A stretch of DNA of 6,871 bases from an uncultured Beijerinckiaceae bacterium (GCA_937863205.1 CALMGA010000465.1:1-6871), one strand, 5' to 3'; shown: positions 1 to 6,360, numbered from the stretch's first letter. Notes: a model not told the origin generated them from the sequence alone. Program-made: numbers and translations.

Positions 1-576
1 ATCGAGAGCCGCCCGCGCGCGCGCGAGCTGGTCCGTTCCGATCGCCAGCGCCCGCGCCCGCGGTTCGAGGACGTCGAGCGCCGCGGCAACGGCGGCCGCC
101 GCCGCATCGCCGTCGCGCTCGGCATCGGCGATCGCCTGCAACGTGTCGCGCGCGGTCTCGAAGACGCGGGTCATCGACGCCACCACCTCGCCCGGCGTCG
201 CCATGCTCCTGGCGTCGGCGGGATCGAGCAGGCCGCGCCGCAGGATCGGCACCGACAGGGCGGGGAGGGGAACCGAGGCGCCCTCCAGCAGCGCCAGAAC
301 CTCGTCCTCCCTGGTGAACAGGCCGGACCGGCGGACCTTGGCCTCCGCGTCCTCGATCACGGCGAGAACCGACAGGTAGTCCTGCCACAGGCCGGCAAGC
401 GCCTGCGTCGCCGCGCTCGCCTCGGCAAGCGTGCGTCCCTCGTAGGGGTGAGCGGGATCGAGCAGGCGGGCGCGGACGGCGACCGCTTCGGGCGAGTCGG
501 CGAAATCGGTCAGGTTGCGCGCCATCGTGGCGACGCGCGCCTGCCAATCCTCGCAGAGCTGTCGCGCCCGGCCCAT
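1..576 (-). CDS. Hypothetical helical protein, N-terminal 192 residues (runs off left edge)
   Basis: I translated the minus strand from the ATG at 576-574 to position 1: 192 codons without a stop, so the C-terminus lies outside the window. The start overlaps the stop of the preceding four-TM gene by one base (TGATG), which suggests translational coupling; a purine-rich AAGGA lies about 12 bases upstream, rather far. The product has no signal peptide or obvious membrane segment and appears almost wholly alpha-helical. It begins MGRARQLCEDWQARV and contains Ala-, Arg- and Glu-rich stretches suggestive of a helical bundle or coiled coil. A short motif recurs loosely: LLDPAHP near residue 38 and LLDPADA near 125. 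I do not recognise a family. Being last in the visible block, it is probably a cytoplasmic partner of the four-TM protein, but nothing in the sequence proves that. Confidence 0.75.
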   Translation of the reverse strand, partial: MGRARQLCEDWQARVATMARNLTDFADSPEAVAVRARLLDPAHPYEGRTLAEASAATQALAGLWQDYLSVLAVIEDAEAKVRRSGLFTREDEVLALLEGASVPLPALSVPILRRGLLDPADARSMATPGEVVASMTRVFETARDTLQAIADAERDGDAAAAAVAAALDVLEPRARALAIGTDQLARARAALD

Positions 577-1937
577 CAGAAGCGGTAGTCCTTCAAGCGC
601 GCCTCGATGCCGAGCCAAGCGGCAACCGTCGCCGCCAGCCAGGCCAGCGCGAGCGCAACGTAGAGGGCAGCCCCGACATCGGCCTCCGAGCGGGCGATCG
701 CCTCATCGAACCAGCGCTGGTTGATGGCTGTCGTCGCTTCCAGCGCCGCGATGAATTTGGCGAAGACGTAATTCGAGTCGCCCGGCGCCGAGCCGACATC
801 GAGCGAGATCGCCTCGCTCGTGCGTCCGCCCGCATCGAGAGCGCGCAGCTTGGCGTCGGTGGCGAGGTAAAGGCGCCACCGGTCGATCGCGGCGGAAGCG
901 GCCTCCCGTTCACCGGGGAAGGTGATGTTGGCCATCTCATCGGCCAGATAGCCTTTCGATACGCCGTTCTCGATGCGCAGGATGCGGCCGGCGCGCACGG
1001 AAAAGTCGGCGGCGAGACGGGTCTGTGTCGCCGCGTCGCCGTGAGCCAGCAGCCAGAAACTTTCCGAAGCGTTGGCGTCGCTGGCTAGCGCCTTGGCGCT
1101 GGCCAGCGCGGCGATCGAGTCGAACGCCTGATCCTTGGCGATGAAGATGGCCGCCTCGGCGTCGAGCACGCGTCCGGCGCAGGTGCCGAAGATGGCGAGG
1201 CAGACGAGGCTGGCGAGCGCCGCCCCGATGTTGACGAGCCGCCGCGTCACCCTGGCCATCCCGACCTGGAGCGCTGTGAGCGCGGCGAGCGCCGCGAGCG
1301 ATAGCAGCGCCGCCAGCACGATCAGCCCCGTTCGGGTCAGGCGATGCGTCGCGTAGGTTTCGCTCAGATGGTCGAGGTTGACGCGGTCGAGGGAGGCCGC
1401 CGCGGGCAGAAGCGTGAAATGCATCAGCGCATCGGCTTCGCGGCCCTTGGCGGTCGCCGCCGTTCTGTCGCCGAGGCCCCGCGCGAAGCCGACGAGCTGC
1501 TCGTATTCGGCGATGCCGCGCGACAGCGTGACCAGGGGATCGCGCTCTTCGTCGCCGAAGGTGATGTTCTGCGAGGCGTCGACCACGAGCGTTCCGGCCT
1601 CGCGCAGATCCTGCCGCAGGGCGGATACGGCGGCCGCATCGTGCTCGGGGCCGAGCAGGAGCAGGTTGGCGAGTTGGCCGTCGGCGTCGGCGAGCGCGGC
1701 GCCGATGCGCTCGGCCGCGACGATGGAGACGGTTGTGTCGTGTCCGATCGTGCGGGTGATCGCGTCGACCGAGCGCAGCGCGCCGGCCCAGGCGAGCATC
1801 GCGGCGAGAAGCAGCGCGACGACGACCCAGCGGGCCAGCCTCAGGCGCCGCGGCAGCCGCGAGGGCAATGGCGGCGCGGGATCCCAGGGCGCCCGGACCG
1901 GCGTGACCGGCCGGGGAAGGGCCATGTGCTGCGTCAA
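576..1937 (-). CDS. Four-TM membrane protein with two tandem periplasmic helical-bundle units (GlnX-like architecture)
   Basis: About 453 residues from the TTG at 1937-1935. Hydrophobic segments lie at about residues 36-54, 203-223, 235-256 and 423-443, with Arg-rich flanks before TM1 and between TM2 and TM3. This predicts a cytoplasmic N-terminus, two large periplasmic helical domains (about 55-202 and 257-422) and a short cytoplasmic tail ending RLKDYRF. The halves look like a duplication: IGHD (64-67) pairs with IAKD (266-269), an Asp-Ala-rich helix ending LLLLG (92-96) pairs with one ending LLAHG (296-300), and NITF occurs in both (124-127, 337-340). Such bundles resemble chemoreceptor-type sensor domains, and the layout recalls actinobacterial GlnX, which couples a binding protein to kinase PknG. 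No kinase, HAMP or enzyme domain is present. I infer a membrane sensor or transducer, possibly for the PstS-like protein of this block. An ATG at 1925-1923 is the alternative start. Confidence 0.8.
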   Translation of the reverse strand: MTQHMALPRPVTPVRAPWDPAPPLPSRLPRRLRLARWVVVALLLAAMLAWAGALRSVDAITRTIGHDTTVSIVAAERIGAALADADGQLANLLLLGPEHDAAAVSALRQDLREAGTLVVDASQNITFGDEERDPLVTLSRGIAEYEQLVGFARGLGDRTAATAKGREADALMHFTLLPAAASLDRVNLDHLSETYATHRLTRTGLIVLAALLSLAALAALTALQVGMARVTRRLVNIGAALASLVCLAIFGTCAGRVLDAEAAIFIAKDQAFDSIAALASAKALASDANASESFWLLAHGDAATQTRLAADFSVRAGRILRIENGVSKGYLADEMANITFPGEREAASAAIDRWRLYLATDAKLRALDAGGRTSEAISLDVGSAPGDSNYVFAKFIAALEATTAINQRWFDEAIARSEADVGAALYVALALAWLAATVAAWLGIEARLKDYRF

Positions 1938-1942
1938 GGCGG

Positions 1943-1949
1943 TCCTCCC
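1943..1949 (-). promoter_or_regulatory. Ribosome binding site that favours a TTG start
   Basis: On the minus strand GGGAGGA is followed by a five-base spacer and then TTG at 1937-1935, in frame with the four-TM protein. The first in-frame ATG (1925-1923) would sit 17 bases from this site, too far for normal initiation. TTG is therefore the better start and adds four residues (MTQH). Confidence 0.65.
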
Positions 1950-2069
1950 GTGACGCGCATGCAGGAGGCGCAGGAAACCTTGGTCCGCCCGATACCGTCC
2001 CGCCGTCGCCCCTTCTTCCCCCTGCGCGGCACGAGGGATCGCCGCGGGCGGTGGAGGGGAACGCACGCT

Positions 2070-2095
2070 CCCCGTCTGCCGCTTCGCGGACGGGG
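2070..2095 (-). other. Intercistronic hairpin (7-bp outer stem plus 3-bp inner stem)
   Basis: CCCCGTC at 2070-2076 pairs with GACGGGG at 2089-2095. Within the loop, CGC (2080-2082) can pair with GCG (2086-2088) around TTC, leaving a three-base bulge. No U-rich tract follows on the transcribed strand, so it is not a canonical intrinsic terminator. It may act in mRNA stability, processing or attenuation between the FHA and four-TM genes. Confidence 0.5.
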
Positions 2096-2113
2096 ACATC
2101 CTCGCCATGCCGG

Positions 2114-2147
2114 ATCGAGGCGCATCGGTTCTCTACCGCGCCTCGAT
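2114..2147 (-). other. Perfect 10-bp inverted repeat spanning the FHA gene stop codon
   Basis: ATCGAGGCGC at 2114-2123 is the exact reverse complement of GCGCCTCGAT at 2138-2147, with a 14-base loop. The FHA gene stop codon (TAG, 2135-2133) sits in the loop. The stem is GC-rich and should be stable in RNA. No U-tract follows, so read-through into the downstream genes is expected; a partial terminator or a 3'-end protecting structure is possible. Confidence 0.55.
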
Positions 2148-2828
2148 GACGATGCGCGTCCACGCGCCGATGACGAGGCTGTCGCCCGGCCGCAGCGCGG
2201 TTTCCACGCCGGGCTCGACCTGCCGGTCGTTGAGCCGGGTGCCGTTGCTCGAATTGACGTCGACGAGGTAGAGCGTGCCGTCGCCGCGCCGGCAGATCTT
2301 GAGGTGGCGCGCCGAGACGGAGGGATCGTTGACCGCGATCTCGGGATGAACGCCGGCGCGCCCGTTGCGCCGCCCGACGAGGTTCTCGTCGAGGTCGAGC
2401 GGAAACGATCGCGACGGTTCCGCCTCGGGAAAGGCGAGGCCGGGATCCCCGCCCGCCATCAGCGCCCTGTCGGGGGCGACCACCGCCCAAAGGTTGCGGC
2501 CCGGAAACGGCTCGGCCGGCGCCGATACGCTCGACTGAGCGGGGGGCGCGACCGGGGCCGGAGCCGTGGCCGGCGGCTCGATCCCGCCGACGGGCGGCAG
2601 GGACGGCGCGCTCGTTGCGAAATCGAAGCGGCACACTTCGCAGTAGCGCGCACCCGGCGTCCGCGGCGTCGTGCAGGCCGGGCAGGCCGAGACGGCGGCC
2701 TCGCAAGCCTCGGCGACGGCGGCTTCGCAAGCCCGGGCGACGGTGGCCGGCGGCGTCATCCTGAGGCCGCACTCGCTGCAATAGTCCGCATCGTCGGAGG
2801 CGTGCCCCTTGGGGCAGACAAGGCTCAT
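2133..2828 (-). CDS. FHA-domain protein with two N-terminal zinc ribbons
   Basis: The protein has 231 residues. Two metal-binding modules open it: CPKGH...CSEC (Cys5, His9, Cys17, Cys20) and CPAC...CEVC (Cys49, Cys52, Cys63, Cys66). A Pro/Ala-rich linker (about 75-110) leads to a C-terminal FHA domain (about 145-231) with its conserved residues: Gly152-Arg153, Ser172 and His175 in SARH, and Asn195-Gly196 in NSSNGT. FHA domains bind phosphothreonine peptides, so this should be a cytosolic reader of a Ser/Thr kinase; the FHA fold is clear, the partner unknown. The ATG overlaps the VWA gene stop (ATGA), implying coupled translation; a GGAG sits about nine bases upstream. FHA proteins with N-terminal zinc ribbons are known as kinase effectors or scaffolds. 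An 8-residue repeat (ACEAAV motif) separates the two ribbons. Upstream in-frame ATGs exist, but those frames lie inside the VWA gene. Confidence 0.92.
   Translation of the reverse strand: MSLVCPKGHASDDADYCSECGLRMTPPATVARACEAAVAEACEAAVSACPACTTPRTPGARYCEVCRFDFATSAPSLPPVGGIEPPATAPAPVAPPAQSSVSAPAEPFPGRNLWAVVAPDRALMAGGDPGLAFPEAEPSRSFPLDLDENLVGRRNGRAGVHPEIAVNDPSVSARHLKICRRGDGTLYLVDVNSSNGTRLNDRQVEPGVETALRPGDSLVIGAWTRIVIEAR
2692..2739 (-). repeat. 24-bp tandem duplication inside the FHA gene
   Basis: Two adjacent 24-base units (2692-2715 and 2716-2739) match at 21 of 24 positions. They encode the repeated ACEAAV stretch at about residues 33-46, between the two zinc ribbons. The insertion is in frame and lengthens the spacer between the ribbons; copy number may vary between strains. 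Confidence 0.7.
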
Positions 2829-4102
2829 CGCGGGCCGCTCCGCCGCACGGTGCGGGTGCCGCCCATTTCCAGTTCCAGTTCGGCCCCGCGCCCGGCGTCG
2901 CGGCGCAGCCGCACCGTGCCTTCCGTCGCATCGACGACGTCGACCACCTTGGCGAGGCGCCGCGTCACCTCGGCGTTGCCGGAAGCGTCGGCGAGCTGCG
3001 CCGCGCGGCCGAGCAGGCGCGTCGCCTCGACCTCGTCGCCGCGCTTCTTGGCATCCAGTCCTTCGCGAATGGAGTCGGCGAGGTCGGCCTGTCCGGTATA
3101 GTGCGCCACCTCCGGAGAGATGCGCGTGGTGAGTTCGGCATCCCCGCTCCACGTCGCCGTCACCGGCGGCCCGGACGCCTTGACCGGCGCCTCGGCCGGC
3201 CCGGACACCGCGCTGGGGCGCGCAACCAGCATCTCCTCGCCAAGCTCGCCCGGCTCCAGCGAGAACACCGCGTGGTAGTCGCGGCTTTCCGTTGTCCAGG
3301 CGCCGAGCGGGAAGGAGGTGATCCGCTCGCTGGCCTTGCGGCCGAGGGCTGTCAGATCGATGTTGTCGGGCTGCATCTGGCGCAGCGCCACGAGCTTGAC
3401 GCTGGCCGGCTGCCACAGGTCGAGGCGGACGTCGCCCGTGCCCTTGGCCAGCGCCGACGCGAGGGCCTCGCGGAAGGCCGCTTCGAGGTTGTTCGGGTCG
3501 GGCACGGCATCGGCGGTGCCGAGCAGGGCGTTCGAGATGCGGCGCAGCTCGCTGGGGTTCCAGTGGATGCCGATGCCGCGGCAGTCGCACTGGAAGACAC
3601 CCTTGCAGCGCTCGATCTCGGCCTGCAGCGCTTCGGCGCGCTCGCCCTCGTTCTCGCCGTCGGTGAGGAACATGACGTAGCGGATCGCTGCCTGCGCCTT
3701 GGCGAACTCGCCGCGCGAGGCCGCGAGCGCCCGCGACATCACCGTGCCGCCGTAATGGCCGAGGTTCTGCACCACCCGGTCGGCACGCGCCTTCGCCTCG
3801 ACCGTGGCCGCGCCGAGCGGGCAGACCAACTGCGCATCCGAGCCGAAGGCGACGATGAAGAACATCACCGTGGGATCGAGCAAGCCGATGCAGCGCCGGG
3901 CGGCATGCTTGGCGGCGGCGATCTTGTCGGGCACGTTGAACATCGATCCCGAACAATCGATGACGAGGCCGATGACCCGCGTCCCGACCGGGCTGGCGGG
4001 CGCGCCCTCGCCGGTCCGCGCGGTCACGGTGAGCACCGCGTCCATGCGCCGGCCGCCCTCCGGCAGGTTGGGATTGAAGAAGCTCTCGATCGAAAACCGC
4101 AT
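2825..4102 (-). CDS. von Willebrand factor A (VWA) domain protein with intact MIDAS
   Basis: The protein has 425 residues with no signal peptide, so it is probably cytosolic. The VWA domain spans about residues 40-220. The metal-ion-dependent adhesion site is complete: Asp49, Ser51 and Ser53 in DCSGS, Thr120 in YGGT, and Asp148 in LTDGEN. A short N-terminal strand element (NPNLPEGG, 10-17) precedes it, as in other bacterial VWA proteins of stress and kinase clusters. Residues about 223-330 look like a beta-sandwich, and about 338-390 is a helical segment. Cysteines at 166, 172 and 174 (including CDC) are notable but unassigned. VWA proteins bind partners through Mg2+ in chaperone-like or signalling complexes. 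Start: GAGG lies four bases before the ATG, 39 bases after the TelA gene stop; a later ATG (codon 20) would remove the N-terminal strand. It overlaps the FHA gene by four bases, suggesting a joint complex. Confidence 0.93.
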   Translation of the reverse strand: MRFSIESFFNPNLPEGGRRMDAVLTVTARTGEGAPASPVGTRVIGLVIDCSGSMFNVPDKIAAAKHAARRCIGLLDPTVMFFIVAFGSDAQLVCPLGAATVEAKARADRVVQNLGHYGGTVMSRALAASRGEFAKAQAAIRYVMFLTDGENEGERAEALQAEIERCKGVFQCDCRGIGIHWNPSELRRISNALLGTADAVPDPNNLEAAFREALASALAKGTGDVRLDLWQPASVKLVALRQMQPDNIDLTALGRKASERITSFPLGAWTTESRDYHAVFSLEPGELGEEMLVARPSAVSGPAEAPVKASGPPVTATWSGDAELTTRISPEVAHYTGQADLADSIREGLDAKKRGDEVEATRLLGRAAQLADASGNAEVTRRLAKVVDVVDATEGTVRLRRDAGRGAELELEMGGTRTVRRSGPR

Positions 4103-4141
4103 CGCGACCTCAAATATCCTGCAGCAAAGGCCCCGCCAAGC

Positions 4142-5335
4142 TCAGCCGAGGGCGCGCACGGCCCGCGCCGTGCTGTGGCCGAGGCCGTCGACGAACTTCT
4201 CGCGCACCTCGACCAGCCGGCGCGCGGCCTCGTCGCGCGCCTGCCGGTTGCTGGCATCGATCGCGGCGCCCTTGTCGACGATGGACAGGATGCGGTCGGC
4301 GATCGCCCCCATCGCGGCGATCTCCTCCAGGGCGCCGCCCTGGCTAGCCTTCGCCGCCGTGTAGGCGGCGTCGAGCGCTTCGATCCCGGCGCCTTCGAGC
4401 TGCCTGGCGAGCGCCCGCTTGGCCGCGCTGTCCTTCGCCGCCGCCGTGATCTGGTGCAGGGCGGCGAGCCGCACGATCGCCTTCTTCAAGCGCGGCAGGT
4501 CGAACAGCAGCGTGTTGATGAGGTTGCCGTATTCGATGCGCCCGGCGCTCTGCGTCAGGCGGGTTTGCGGCACGTCGAGAAGGGCCTCGGTCAGCGCCAT
4601 GTTGAGGCGGAGCAGCCGCGCCTCGAAGGCGTTGATCTGCTCGCCCTGATCGCGCACGGCGGCGATCCCCGTCGGATCGCGCGCCGCCAGGGCCGCCTCG
4701 CGCGCCGCATGGAATCGGCTCTTCTCGCGCTCGAGGATGATCTGCCCGGCGGCAACCTGATATTCCAGCTCGCGCATGCAGCGCAGGTTCTCGGCGACGA
4801 GGCTTTCGAGCCGGCTGTCCATCGCCGCGAGCTTGGCCATCTGCCTGCGGCCATCCTCCTCGATGCGCTCGAAGTGGCGCACGATGGCGGTGTGGCGCGC
4901 CTTGAGGCGCTGGAAGGCCGAGAAGTACCGGCCGACGAGCGGCAGCGCGGCGGCGAAGCTCGCCAAGCCCGGCGTGCCCTGCGCCTCGATCTTGAGCCCG
5001 CGGATGTTGATGAGCTTGACGCTGCCGGCAAGCTCGGCGACGAGGTCGCCGGCCGCCCCGACCTCCGCCGTGCGGACGCCATCGAGCAGCGTGTCGAGGA
5101 AGCGGTTGGCTTCGGCCTGCACGCTGGCGCCGTAGGCGAGCACGGCTGCATTGTCGATGCGCGGCACCCGCGCGGCGATCTCCTCGATCTTGCGGCGCGC
5201 CGGCGGGTCGAAGCGGGCGAGGTCGATGCGCTGCGGCGCGCCCCAGGCATCGGCGAGCGCCGGCTGGCCGGGCGGAGGCGCGCAGGCTGCGGCGGAGCCC
5301 GGCTGCGCGAACGGCGACGGATCGGTCATCTGCAT
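4142..5335 (-). CDS. telA: TelA-family (toxic anion resistance) protein
   Basis: The protein has 397 residues, the usual size for the TelA/KlaA family. It is predicted almost entirely helical and cytosolic. After a Pro/Ala-rich disordered head (1-33) comes the family-like core: LVAELAGSVKLINIRGL (about 98-114), a short hydrophobic stretch around LPLVGRYFSAFQRLKARH (131-148), and long amphipathic helices with the characteristic LRCMRELEYQVAAGQIIL (185-201) and an NLINTLLFDLPRLKKAI segment (271-287). Assignment is by recognition of these signatures. TelA members are linked to tellurite and other stress resistance, but their biochemistry is not established, and most copies occur in VWA-containing stress clusters rather than as dedicated tellurite genes. 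The VWA gene follows after 39 bases; the PstS-like gene precedes by 23. No Shine-Dalgarno is seen before either start candidate (ATG at 5335-5333, or two codons later at 5329), so translation may depend on the upstream gene. Confidence 0.88.
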   Translation of the reverse strand: MQMTDPSPFAQPGSAAACAPPPGQPALADAWGAPQRIDLARFDPPARRKIEEIAARVPRIDNAAVLAYGASVQAEANRFLDTLLDGVRTAEVGAAGDLVAELAGSVKLINIRGLKIEAQGTPGLASFAAALPLVGRYFSAFQRLKARHTAIVRHFERIEEDGRRQMAKLAAMDSRLESLVAENLRCMRELEYQVAAGQIILEREKSRFHAAREAALAARDPTGIAAVRDQGEQINAFEARLLRLNMALTEALLDVPQTRLTQSAGRIEYGNLINTLLFDLPRLKKAIVRLAALHQITAAAKDSAAKRALARQLEGAGIEALDAAYTAAKASQGGALEEIAAMGAIADRILSIVDKGAAIDASNRQARDEAARRLVEVREKFVDGLGHSTARAVRALG

Positions 5336-5358
5336 CGTCCGGACTGGAAGGTGGGAGG

Positions 5359-6360
5359 TCAGTGCTGCTGCGTAAGCTCGTGGAGGACGCGGTGCTCACC
5401 TTCGGCCTGCGAAGCCGGCAGAGGCACGTAGTCGAGGTCCTCGACGATCGAGGATCCTTTTTCCAGACCCCAGTCGAGAAAACGGGCGGCGGTCGCGGTC
5501 GCCGCCCGGTCGCGGAAGCCGCCGCGCAGCAGCACGAAGGTGGCTGTCGTGATCGGCCAGGAGGCGGCGCCGGGCGCGTCGACGAGCGAGGGAACGCCGC
5601 GGCGCCCGCTCCAGTCCGCGTTGGCCGAGGCGGTGGCGAATGTCGACGGCGTCGGCTGCACCACGCGGTTCTCGCCGTTGACCATGTCGGCGTAGCTCAG
5701 CGCCGCCCTCTTGGCATCGGCGTAGTCGATGTAGCCGATCGCCCCCGGCGTCGCCCGAAGGGCCTCGACCATGCCGGTCGAACCGGCGACGCCCGCGCCG
5801 GCAAGACCGCCCGCCGTCGCCGCGCCGAACCGGCCGAGGTAGTCGACGAGGACGGCGGTTGAGCCCGACGAGTCCGAGCGGTGCAGCACCTGGATCGGCA
5901 GGGCCGGTAAGGACAGCTTGGGATTGAGGCGGGCGATCTCCGGCGCGTTCCAACGGCTGATCGATCCTGTCATGACCGCCCGCAGCGTCGGCCCGTCCAG
6001 CACGATCACGCCAGGGTCGTATCCCGGGAGGTTGACGACCGGCAGGATGCCGCCGACGAGGGTGGCGAACTGCAAGAGGTCGTTGCGCTGGAGGTCGGCG
6101 GCGCCGAGCGGCCGGTCGCTGCCGCCGAAGGCCACGGTTCCGGCCTCGATGCGCTTGACGCCCTCGCCCGAGCCGACCCCCTGGTAGGTCACCTCGATCC
6201 CCGTTTCCGCCGTGAACGCTTCGGCCCATCTGGCATAGAGCGGCGCCGGGAAGGTCGCCCCGGCTCCCGCGACGCTCTCCGCCTTTCCCCGCGCGGCGGC
6301 GGTGGCGACCAGGATGGCGGAAAGCAGGGCAAGAGGTGCTGTGCGTCGCAGGAGGGTCAT
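5359..6360 (-). CDS. pstS: PstS-family periplasmic phosphate-binding protein
   Basis: The protein has 333 residues, close to the size of E. coli PstS (346). It has an N-terminal Sec signal peptide (MTLLRR, then a hydrophobic core, about residues 1-24). Binding-site elements match PstS: Thr36-Phe37 in GAGATFPAP, Ser64 in VGSGEG, Asp82 in GGSDRPL, and Arg161 plus Ser165-Gly166-Ser167 in HRSDSSGST; the last is Ser where E. coli has Thr. The ligand is therefore probably phosphate or a close oxyanion. There is no lipobox cysteine, so it should be free in the periplasm. No pstC, pstA, pstB or phoU is nearby, which is odd for a transporter and suggests a sensory role. Start: the ATG at 6360 directly precedes the signal peptide; no strong ribosome site precedes it. 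A longer in-frame extension upstream (to 6765) has no signal-like features and is not counted. Confidence 0.9.
   Translation of the reverse strand: MTLLRRTAPLALLSAILVATAAARGKAESVAGAGATFPAPLYARWAEAFTAETGIEVTYQGVGSGEGVKRIEAGTVAFGGSDRPLGAADLQRNDLLQFATLVGGILPVVNLPGYDPGVIVLDGPTLRAVMTGSISRWNAPEIARLNPKLSLPALPIQVLHRSDSSGSTAVLVDYLGRFGAATAGGLAGAGVAGSTGMVEALRATPGAIGYIDYADAKRAALSYADMVNGENRVVQPTPSTFATASANADWSGRRGVPSLVDAPGAASWPITTATFVLLRGGFRDRAATATAARFLDWGLEKGSSIVEDLDYVPLPASQAEGEHRVLHELTQQH

Larger units (their letters stand above)
1938..2132 (-). other. 195-base intercistronic region with two hairpins
   Basis: This is the only long gap inside the gene block, between the FHA gene stop and the TTG start of the four-TM gene. 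Open frames continue through it (an upstream in-frame ATG exists at 2108), but the predicted peptide is low-complexity, Arg- and Pro-rich and lacks any domain. I see no additional gene and no convincing promoter. Two stable inverted repeats occupy its upstream half and are listed separately. Confidence 0.6.

Noticed and set aside
143..379. Small plus-strand open frames near the left edge (also 515-724)
   Set aside because: They are antisense to the continuous minus-strand frame of the partial helical protein and have no features of their own.
937..2931. 664-codon minus-strand open frame
   Set aside because: It is a shifted frame of the FHA and four-TM genes with a strongly Arg-rich product and no domain.
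1344..3101. 585-codon plus-strand open frame
   Set aside because: It is antisense to the four-TM, FHA and VWA genes; the product is Arg-rich and low-complexity, and no ribosome site or domain supports it.
3101..5431. 776-codon plus-strand open frame
   Set aside because: It is antisense to the PstS-like gene end, TelA and most of VWA, whose products show clear family motifs. Its product is Arg/Ala/Gly-rich with no domain; long antisense frames are expected at this GC content.
5437..5458. Hairpin TCCTCGA/TCGAGGA near the PstS-like gene end
   Set aside because: It is short and lies within conserved coding sequence, with no terminator U-tract.
5965..5980. CTGTCAT on the plus strand resembling half a Pho box
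   Set aside because: It lies inside the PstS-like coding region, single and without the second repeat.
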